NCBI GenBank assembly: GCA_948567375.1
Contig: OX419757.1
Location: forward strand, 28,204,732 to 28,268,731
Direction: 5' to 3'
DNA: 64,000 nt
DNA from: Lunularia cruciata
Lineage: Eukaryota; Streptophyta; Marchantiopsida; Lunulariales; Lunulariaceae
Part shown: positions 55,880 through 64,000 of the stretch, piece by piece
Position numbering within the stretch: position 1 is the first letter of the stretch
How the letters are laid out: each line of letters begins with the position of its first letter
Notes under the pieces: model-generated
What the model saw: the letters and a program-made list of their open reading frames with translations, nothing else
The model's database searches: none
What the model was told of the DNA's origin: nothing
Position numbers and translations under genes: made by a program

Positions 55880-58030
55880 CCAAGTTTAACAATTGCATTA
55901 TGTTTTCTCCCCTCAAAATTACTCAACTTTAGTAGCCCATTGTTGTACTTTGCCTTTCTCTCTCTAGGAATCCATAGGGTGCCTAGCTGTGGAACTTATG
56001 GATCAGAGGTCATGCATAGACTTATCATTACTAATTTGAGTGCATGTGGTACCCAACCATTAGAACCCTCTACTTTTGTTTCTAAGATTCCTTCTACCGG
56101 ATAGGGACGTAAAGTGCAACCTAACTTGTCATCATAACACGTGATCTTGGTCTGTTGGTCATCACTTCCAACATTACCAAGGAGAAAAACACAACAAACC
56201 AAGAAGGAAGGAACCTAACCACAATGCTCACAAACCAATATAAGCCAATTGGGCAAACAAACATGCATGTAAGCACCAAGAGGATCCAAACACAAGAATT
56301 TGACAATAACTCTATAATTTTTGTTAGAAAAAGAGCTTCAAAGCATTCTTGATCTATCATCAAGCTAAATTTAACTTATACTCCAAGCCTCCTCCAATCT
56401 ATTCTTTAGATATCAAGCAACTTCTAATCCAAGTGTGGAACTTCTATGTCTTATGAGGAAAAAATTACAAAACTCATATAAACATAACATTTTTTGTGTG
56501 ACTTGAATTCAAGTGTTCTAGGATTTAATGAAAAGCTTGTAAGATAATATTTCCAATGATATGGAAAAATCTCCAATATGATCACAATAGCTCCCCTGAA
56601 AAGCTCTCAAACTTGGACAATTTTTTGTAATTTTCACCCTAATTTTGAAAACCCTAATTTAGGGTTTTCTCTTGTTCTTGGCAACTTTTCTCCAGATTTC
56701 TAAATCAAAGGTACACTTGATGCTCATAAACACTCCAAAATTCTAAAATCCTCAATCAAAGTCATATAAAATAGGAGAATTGCCAATCATTCATGATTGA
56801 AGATAGAATTTATCTATCAAGTTCATGGCAATATTTCAAAAACCATTGTTGCATCAATTCTCACTCTCCAAACACCCAAAGCCAACCAAATTTTATAAAG
56901 TAGCTGATTGTGCCTTTTTCTAACCCTTTGCAGAGTTTGATGGCCTAATTTAACCTCAATCCCTAGATATAGATCAATTCTTGAGTTGGGCTAACTTATG
57001 AGCTCTATAGACCCAAGTATACTTGATCCAAGACCATGAATTCTCCTTTTGAGGATTGCACATGAAACCTTTGCATAGAGGTGAAAAACCTAACCACCAA
57101 TAACACTAGAAATTTTCATAAGGTGACTCAAACCACAACTTGGAGAGTGATCAAAACTCCAAACCTCATCATCAACTTTTCTCCAACACCTTATGTCCCA
57201 AAAGCACCAACTTCAATCAACCAAATCTGATTTGAGATTGATCCAAAATTAGATTTCTTGTGCTTAGCACTATAAGCACTTTTTCTACTCTCCAACTACA
57301 TTAAAATCATAAAAAATTCTCATAAAGCTCTCCAAGTTGCCTATTTTGTGCTCTTGGATATGAATTCTACCCTCCTTGATTCAATTGATTATAACCCTCA
57401 CAGAATCTGCTCAAATCATCTTATTTCTATCTCCGAATTGTAGCCTATTAGCTCTTCTCTCCAACCATGGTCTTTATTTCTGAAATGCCTTCCTCAAACT
57501 CCCTTGATGGTCCAAAAACTCCCAAGTTCTCCTCTTGGCACCCAATCTCTTACAAGTTTGTCATTTATTCTCTTCACTTTTTGACAAATGGACCCCACAA
57601 ATCCACCTTAAAGCTCATGAGTGAAATTAAGTTGTTCTTCATTAATTCCATTAATAGTACCCCAAAATGTATCACCATCTAATCTCATAAGCCGTTGTAA
57701 TGTAGAATATAAAGCCTGATGAGAAAAAGATTTGGGAGTGGTAGATCGAGAGCAAGGGACATCTCCTACTCAACTGCTCTCTCTAACACTTGGTCTCCAC
57801 ACTCTCTTACAAATCTCACTCTCAACATCCTCCTCTTGTTCAAGACTCCTCCCACTTGAGACTCCTCTCGCTTGAGACACACTTCTTTGATTCAACTCTC
57901 CACATTGTATATACATCAGAGCCCTTGAAAAGGATTAGATCATAACCCATGTAGCCAATCGCATATACATACATAGATGCTCATATGGCAAAAGCTCAAC
58001 TGTGGGATCCGTCATACAACCTACTCCACT
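55880..58030. other. Non-coding insertion in C3 leader
   Basis: C1 has only about 50 bp between homologous points, so about 2 kb was inserted here. No ORF of note. The style (long AAATC/CCAAA words; CACTTG-AGACTCCTC repeats at about 57840-57880) resembles the non-coding DNA next to element D, so a long solo LTR is possible, but I could not align the two. Confidence 0.35.
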
Positions 58031-58151
58031 AATGTGGAGATAAACTATGCTAATTCACTTTTCCATGGTTCCGCAAACCACAACACAACATCATGTTCTT
58101 CCAAGATGGATAATCTACTCTCTTGGATCAAAACACTTGCTTTGATACCAT

Positions 58152-58271
58152 TGTAATATTCCAAAGATGGGGGAACTCTCCAAAATACAAGAGAGAAAAC
58201 ACAAGCTTTACATTCAATACTTTGATGCCCCCAAAGGTGCACCTTTTCTTTATTATGTTGCAAAGATGATA
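58152..58271 (-). repeat. 5' LTR of C3, inner piece
   Basis: TGTAATATTCC on the plus strand marks the U5 end; beside it, TGGTATCAAAGCAAGTG read on minus from 58150 is the PBS. The LTR is interrupted at 58271 by B2 and continues at 63939. Confidence 0.8.
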
Positions 58272-58696
58272 TGTAAAAGAGTCAAGATCAAGGAGAGAAA
58301 TAGGAGAATGGAAGATCACATTGGGATACTTGAATGAGGGAAACTCTGAATACCTAGCATGAGCTTTGGCTTTGGTATCTATTGGGAGCATACAAGGCTT
58401 TAAGAAGCTTCTCAAGAAGTTTCCTTGAGCCACTTTCTTGGAGTCCAAGCCAAGTTAATCAGGAAGCTTCTCAAGAAGCTTCTTTGTAGAAGTCGCTTAC
58501 TTGGCATGCAAGCTAAGCTAGTTGGAAGCTTCTAGAAGCTTCCTTCTAAAAGCTATCTACTTGGGTGTAAGCTAAGCTAACCGAGAAGCTTCTTGGGAAA
58601 TTTTTTAGATACTTTAGGAATATTCTAGGTTAATTTTTTCTATTTGCTACTTCATTATCTCTAACTAAATTTGTCACTAAACTCCATATTGTTACA
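58272..58696 (-). repeat. 3' LTR of B2
   Basis: On plus reads TGTAAAAG to TTGTTACA, 425 bp. The perfect palindrome GGAAGCTTCTAGAAGCTTCC at 58524-58543 is a four-unit heat-shock-element match. Confidence 0.92.
58524..58543. promoter_or_regulatory. Perfect four-unit heat-shock element
   Basis: GGAAGCTTCTAGAAGCTTCC consists of nGAAn-nTTCn-nGAAn-nTTCn without mismatch. It lies in the U3 part of the B2 3' LTR. Confidence 0.65.
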
Positions 58697-58739
58697 TATT
58701 CCTCCACTACTTGTTGGTGATATCCTCATCACCATTGAT

Positions 58740-60300
58740 GTTTCAAACTCTTGGATGGTTGTTTGTACATTATGCAGATGAGAAAGAGGTTCCCATGTGG
58801 CATCATGAAGTGGATACCCTTTCCAAAGTACCTTCTACTCCATATGTTGTTGTCAGCCTTGTTGAATGTATCAACATGCAAGGATACTATCAACTTTGTA
58901 CTCCACATGATCATTGATAGGGATGAGAGGAGGAGGTTGGATTCAAGAGGAAAAAGAAGATGGGTTAGGAACAAAGGGTTTCAACTTGGAAATATGAAGA
59001 CATGGTGGATGCGTATATGATAAGGCAAGGCAAGTCAATAAGCAACAAGAGAGGTGATTTGGATGACATCAAAGAGTCTTATCCAATAAGAGGTGAGTTT
59101 ATGAACTTTGGTATCAAGTGGGAGGAGTAGGTTACTAGAGGAAAGCATGATCTTATCACCAACTTGAAAGGTGAGTTCACATTGATGGTGGTTTGCATAT
59201 TGTTTTTGATGATCCTAAGCAACAAGGAGATGAGATTTGGCTTGTTGGAGGGATTGGGATATGATGATCAAGAAGGTAGAAGTATGAGAGACTTGAGATG
59301 GAGGAGGAGCAAAAAGTGAATCTGGAATAAGTGAATCTTGGCCCAAATTGAGGAAGAAAGGAGAAAATTTTGATGCTTGCATGTTTGGAATTATTGTATG
59401 CAAACTCCATAATTGCAAGACATTCATCCAAATAAGTATGGTGGATTTTGACAAAAGCATGAAGCATATCCTCCAAGGTGCAATTTGCATGTTCAATTTG
59501 CCCATGAGTTTAAGAATGATAGGCCATAAACAAAATAAACTTGGTGCCACGTATCTAAAATAGTGCTCACTAAAATTTCCCAATGAATCAAGGATCATAA
59601 TCTCAAGGCATCCCATGATGCTTGAAGACAGTGTCAGAGTAGATTTGTGCTAATGTTGGAGCATCCACAATATCAAAGGTTTGAACCAATTGGATTTGCT
59701 TATTAAGCTTATCTACAAACACCACAATTTTTGTGTGACTTTGCTTTGTCTTGGGCAAGGATGTGATGAGATCCAAGCTCACGTGTTCCCATTGAGCAGA
59801 TGGAATGTGGAGTGGTTGAAGGAGTCCACTCTATTTATGGTTGTTGGTCTTTTTGCATTGGCAGCCTCACATGATTGGATAAACTCTCAAACATCTCATG
59901 TCATGTTGGGCCACCACCATTGGCATTGGAGAGTACCCAAGGTCTTGACCACACCCATGTGATCAACTACTGGTAAGTCATGGGCTTCTTGGAGGCGCAC
60001 AAGTTAGAGATCACCCTTGGTTAGAACATAAATTTGGTTCTCATAAAATAGAAGGCTTTCCTTGAAGGAGAAGGTGTTGTGTTCCTAGTTGCATGCTACA
60101 AGATGACCTCATACCATCTGAAAGAAGGGATCTTGTTGTAAAGTTGACCTAAACTTGTTTTGGACCTTGGAGTCAATTGATATTGTTGTAATTGTGATGA
60201 GAGGTAGAGACTTCAAATCAGGTCTTTGTGATAGGGCATTAGAGATGATATGGAACTGACCAAGTTTTTACTCAAGTTTGATGTCAAAAATTTAGATTCT
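58740..60300 (-). pseudogene. Integrase and chromodomain of B2 (broken)
   Basis: Chromodomain at about 58925-58750 (HMEYKVLWKGYPLHDATWEP). The integrase core shows ECLAIMEFAYNNSKHAS near 59437-59390 and LDLITSLPKT-like sequence near 59780-59740. Frames break repeatedly. Confidence 0.75.
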
Positions 60301-61520
60301 CTCCTCCTATCGTTGATATTGACTCTTCATATGTTCCAAATGTAGTGTCTCCATAAAGGTTTGTGATTGATCTACATGATCACCTATTTTCCCAAGAGAT
60401 AATATCTCCATACTTTTGTGGTATATACCATTGCTAGTTGCTCCCAATCTCATGTAGAGTAATTCCTTTTTGCGGTGTTTAATTGGTGAGACACAAAGGC
60501 AATGGGATGCAACCCATCTCAAAAGTCCTATTGCAACACAACTCCAATGGCAAAGCTAGAAGCATCAAAGTCAACCATACAAGGTAGTTGAGGATCATAT
60601 AGTTGAAGAATAGGTCTTGAAGACACCATATATTTTAGCTTTTGGAATGCTTCTTCATGCTTTGTGATCCATTGAAAGCTTGAGTTTTTCCCCAAAAGGT
60701 CAATAAATGGTGCTACCATGCGTGCATAATAATGGATGAACCGTTTGTAAAAGCTTGTCAATCCATTAAATGCTCACACCTTTATGGTATCCTTTGGAGT
60801 AGGCCAATCAATAATTGCTTTGATTTTCTCATCTTCCATCTTGATCCCTTTTGATGAGATCTTGTGACCCAAGAAAGTGACTTCCTTCTACCAAAAGGCA
60901 CACTTTGACTTCTTGCAATAAAACTTCTATTGATATAGTCACCTTAGGACTTCCTGCACATGATTTATATGTTCTACCTCCATCTTGCTATAGATCAAAT
61001 ATCATCAAAGAATACCATCACGTACCAATCCAATAGTCCATCCAACACCTAATGCATCTAATCCATGAAGACGGTTGGAGTATTAGTGAGTCCAAAAGGT
61101 AGAACTCTCCATTCAAAATGCTTATACCTTGTGTAAAAGGTAATCTTTTGCATATCATCCCTATCAATGAGGATTTGCCAATAGCTATTGTAAAGATCCA
61201 ACTTGGAGAAGTATTGTGCTCCACTCAATTGATCAAGCACGTCATCAATTTGAGACAAGAGATATACATTCTTCATTTTTTTTGTTTATTGAGCCTATGG
61301 TAATCAATATAGACATGAAGTCCTCCATCCTTCTTTGGATGAAAAGTACCAATTCTCTCCAAGAAGATGTACTATGTCGTATGAAATCCTTCTCCAACAA
61401 CTCTGTAAGTGTTTTTTGCAACTCCTCTAACTCCTTTGGTGAGAGCTGGTAGATTGGTCTACTCACTAGAGCTCTCCCTAGCAATAACTCAATCTTGAAG
61501 TGCATACCATGATCATAGGG
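60300..61520 (-). pseudogene. RT and RNase H of B2 (broken)
   Basis: RT: RPIYQLSPKELEELQKTL (61245-61505), VYLLSQIDDVLDQLSGAQYF and SKLDLYNSYWQILIDRDD (61058-61276). Connection and RNase H: TSFYKRFIHYYARMVAPF and MVDFDASSFAIGVVLQ (60528-60761). Closely follows B1. Confidence 0.85.
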
Positions 61521-61659
61521 TAGTCACTTTGGCAAATCATCCAAAAACACATCCTCAAACTCTCAAACTATTTGATCAACCATTGTTTGATGAGGCTCTT
61601 GATCCTCCTTACATTCTCCTTGTGCAATTGGCTTGATCCATATCACAAAACTAGACTTA

Positions 61660-63500
61660 TCTTTCTCCAAAGCATGCTCTATAGTTGTTTCACTAACAAA
61701 CTTCCCATCTAAGGACTTATCTTCCTTCAAAGCTTACTCTATGGTTGCTTTCTTGAAAAACTTCCCATCTTGGGTCTGACTATTCTTAGGTGTCTTACTC
61801 AAAGATGCCAAACAACCTAATCAAAAATTCATACCTTGGTGTTGTACTTGAATTTATTGTTGGTTCCAATTAAATTGAACCTTATGACATTCAAGCCAAG
61901 ACAAACCCAAAATGACATTATAGTGTAGAGGTGCTACAACAAACCTCATACACTCCAAATACTTCTTCCCAATCTTGAAGTTAATAGGATGCAAGGTATA
62001 GAATATAGAACCTTTTCTACCATCTACTTCCAATTATTGGTTTGATAGGAATGTCCAACTCCTTACTAATTGCATAAACATGAAATTCTCTGAACTTCCA
62101 AAATGAACCAAAATCCTACAACCATGATTAGATATTGTACCTTGCAAGTGAAGTAAACTTGCATAGGTCAAGCCTTCAATCCCATTGGAACTAATCAAGT
62201 TCTAAATAGATGGCTCAAAATCTCCTTTTGGGATTCCTCATTTTCTTCATCATTTTGCTCCACAACCTCCATTTACACAATTTGTCAAGATCATATATAC
62301 TTGAGTGGACAATTCAACAATGTGATGTCCAATCTAGTGACAATAAAAGTAACTACCATTTTGTTGCAATATTTTTTCATCCATTGTACCAAATGGTCTC
62401 CTTTGGATGACATCAATCTCTATAAGTGTTGGCTCTTCCACACATGTCTAATGTGCTAGTTGGTTTTGTGAAGGTCAAGATCAAGACCAAGTTGTCTCAA
62501 CCAAGGAATCAAAGCACTTTACTAGCTACATGGCTTCTTCCAAGTATTTTGGCTCTCACATAATCACTTCTAATTTGGTTTGTGAGTTCAAGCCCTCACA
62601 AATCAATCCAAAGCTTCACCATCCATTATATCTGGAATTTGCATAATGGTGTTTTAGAATTACGTGATGTAGCTTTTTATAGAACCAATCTACTTCAACT
62701 TTGCCAACATATCTCGTGCAGCTCATGTGGCATTTATCACTTGGAATTGCCCAATAATTGCACCTTTGAATTCTTCCCATGTCAAGATTGGTACTACAAA
62801 CTGCCTTTCAGCTTGCTCCACTTGGAATCACCACCATAGCTTTGCTGCTTCATCCAATTGGCTTGAAGCTAAGAGAATTTTTTTTTGTTCATCTTGAAGA
62901 TTTGTAACCTTGAAATGACATTCACAGTTAGAGAACTCAATGAGAGAGGGATAGTTGAAAATGAAAAGATGATGAGTACCTCCTCACCCTTAGGTTATAT
63001 GCTTGCAAAATAGTTACACACCAAAGTTGCTCATTACTTGAAAAACTCAAGTTACTAGTAAATTCTCCACCGTGACCAAGAGATTCTTGCCATTAAATAC
63101 CTTGGGTTTTGGAAATCAAAATTGGTCTTGTCCTTCTTGAAATGATTCTCTCTCTATTTGCTCTTGTCATTGTTGGTCTCATTCATCCAACAAATTGAGT
63201 AAGGTGTTCAATTTGTTATTGCACAGCAATGATAACCTTGGGCATTGCCACCATGGCTACTACTCTATCACATTGTCTCCAATTTATCTAATTTACTAAC
63301 ACATAAATGCAACACCTCTACCGTTTTCCATAAGGTACAATCAAAAGTACCAAGGGTTCCTCGAAGAAGGTGATTGTATTTAGAAAATTCTATCCAAAAC
63401 AAGAGGTGATAAATTGTGTGAAAGGATGCTTGGGTAGTACCTAGACACAAAAATCTCTATGGTTTGGTGGAAATGGATTTGGTGGTCCATAAATTCCATC
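61660..63500 (-). pseudogene. gag, protease and linker of B2 (broken)
   Basis: Two 60-bp linker units at 61660-61770 with AIEQA-type phrases. Protease remains at about 61850-62150 (ILGLSWLECHKVQF). gag lies at about 62400-63260. It is interrupted by a 130-bp fragment of a family A LTR at 62929-63058. Confidence 0.7.
62929..63058 (-). repeat. 130-bp internal fragment of a family A LTR inside B2 gag
   Basis: Matches the interior of the A LTR (minus orientation, compare 17437-17562) from TAGAGAACTCAATGAGAGAG to CAAGTTACTAG. It has neither LTR end and no target duplication, so it did not arrive by ordinary transposition. Confidence 0.85.
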
Positions 63501-63512
63501 CATCCTATTCCT

Positions 63513-63525
63513 ACTATAATATCAA
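63513..63525 (-). promoter_or_regulatory. Primer-binding site of B2 (degenerate)
   Basis: On minus TTGATATTATAGT follows the LTR terminus TTTTACA; it matches TTGGTATCAGAGC with several changes. Confidence 0.5.
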
Positions 63526-63938
63526 TGTAAAAGATCCAAGATTGAGGAGAGAAATAGGATAATGGAATATCACATTGAGACACTTGAATGAGAGAAACTC
63601 CAAATGTCTAGCATGAGCTTCAGCTTTGGTATTTATAGGGAACATACAAGGCCTTGAGAAGCTTCTCAAGAAGTTTCCTTGAGCTACTTTCTTGGAGTGC
63701 AAGCCAAGTTAATTGGGAAGCTTCTCAAGAAGCTTCTTTTTAGAAGTCGTTTACTTGGTATGCAAGCTAAGCTAGTTAGAAGCTTCTAGAAGCTACCTAC
63801 TTGGGTGTAAGCTAAACTAGTCAGAAAGCTTCCTAAGAAGCTTCTTAGATACTTCTAGAATATTCTAGGTTAATTTTTCCTATTTGCTACTTCATTAGCT
63901 CTAACCAATTTCATCGCTAAACTCCATATTGTTACATG
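63526..63938 (-). repeat. 5' LTR of B2
   Basis: 413 bp, TGTAAAAG to TTGTTACA on plus. TATA box TATAAATA on minus at 63630-63637. GAAGCTTCTAGAAGCT at about 63779-63794 keeps three heat-shock units. Confidence 0.9.
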
Positions 63939-64000
63939 ATCCCCTCAAAGAAAGCTCCACTCTTGGATCAGATACATGGATAGGTGACATGTTAGCAAGC
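63939..64000 (-). repeat. 5' LTR of C3, outer piece (continues off the window)
   Basis: TGATCCCCTCAAAG ... GACATGTTAGCAAGC matches 13027-13085 of the C2 LTR, so the C3 LTR resumes directly after B2 and runs past the window end. Confidence 0.8.

Larger units (their letters stand above)
53035..58271 (-). mobile_element. Family C gypsy element, 5' half (C3)
   Basis: Minus strand: 5' LTR (58152 upward, split by B2), tRNA-Met PBS, leader, gag, zinc knuckle, protease, and RT up to the catalytic motif at 53035. RNase H, integrase and the 3' LTR are missing. A 2-kb non-coding insertion separates leader and gag start (about 55.9-58.0 kb). Confidence 0.78.
58272..63938 (-). mobile_element. Family B chromovirus-type gypsy element (B2)
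   Basis: 5.67 kb on minus, same layout as B1. Inserted in the C3 LTR: flanks TGATA (58267-58271) and TGATC (63939-63943) are the target duplication, and the flanks rejoin to match the uninterrupted C2 LTR around 13019-13030. Many stops. Confidence 0.92.

Noticed and set aside
56000..57700. A gene in the 2-kb block inside C3
   Set aside because: No frame over about 80 codons with protein-like content; it behaves as non-coding, probably LTR-derived DNA.
59681..59962. Plus-strand ORFs across B2 and A-minus
   Set aside because: They are antisense shadows of minus-strand integrase, RT and gag.
1..64000. tRNA, rRNA or organellar insertions
   Set aside because: I saw no convincing cloverleaf genes or rRNA cores; tRNA-like phrases are the PBSs next to LTRs.

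Overview
This is a repeat-dominated piece of a land-plant (or close streptophyte) nuclear genome. One plausible single-copy gene sits in a GC-richer island (about 2.5-10.7 kb). The remaining roughly 50 kb is AT-rich and made of nested, decayed Ty3/gypsy-type LTR retrotransposons on both strands. PBSs resemble tRNA-Asp (family A) and tRNA-Met (families B and C). The exact taxon cannot be fixed from sequence alone; the gene style and the element types would suit a seed-free plant (weak inference).

Layout: 1-1.3 kb AT-rich DNA with an 85-90 bp inverted repeat; 1.3-2.1 kb unidentified coding remnants (minus); 4043-5824 an intronless-looking ORF resembling F-box-associated propeller proteins but without a visible F-box; 5.8-10.7 kb low-copy intergenic DNA with hairpins and a 3 x 34 bp repeat; 11.6-12.0 kb a PIF/Harbinger transposase remnant cut by a family B LTR (12038). 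Family C pieces follow: C2 minus at 12883-15164, and C1 plus at 15165-17299 cut inside gag. A family A element lies on minus at 17300-25560, followed by half of an A LTR (25561-25915). Element D (minus, 25916 to about 33.4 kb) follows, then a coiled-coil ORF remnant and degenerate G/A-rich repeats (33.5-36.3 and 44.8-45.9 kb). A second family A element (plus, 36689-44436) sits inside an A LTR whose two halves flank it. A chromodomain element B1 (plus, 46647-52247) follows, then an LTR-like block, element C3 (minus, 53.0-58.3 kb, resuming at 63939), and B2 (minus, 58272-63938) inserted in the C3 LTR.

Most notable: element D encodes, between its protease and reverse transcriptase, a degenerate C5-cytosine DNA methyltransferase domain with motifs I, IV, VI, VIII and IX/X in canonical order. 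It is a retrotransposon that once carried its own DNA methyltransferase. Family A has an extra zinc-knuckle ORF upstream of gag, and both copies share a TGA in the middle of the protease. Family B LTRs carry perfect heat-shock-element arrays upstream of the TATA box.

All element genes here look broken. The window documents several rounds of insertion, self-insertion and LTR-mediated rearrangement. Family boundaries were read by eye; identities and percentages are hand estimates.
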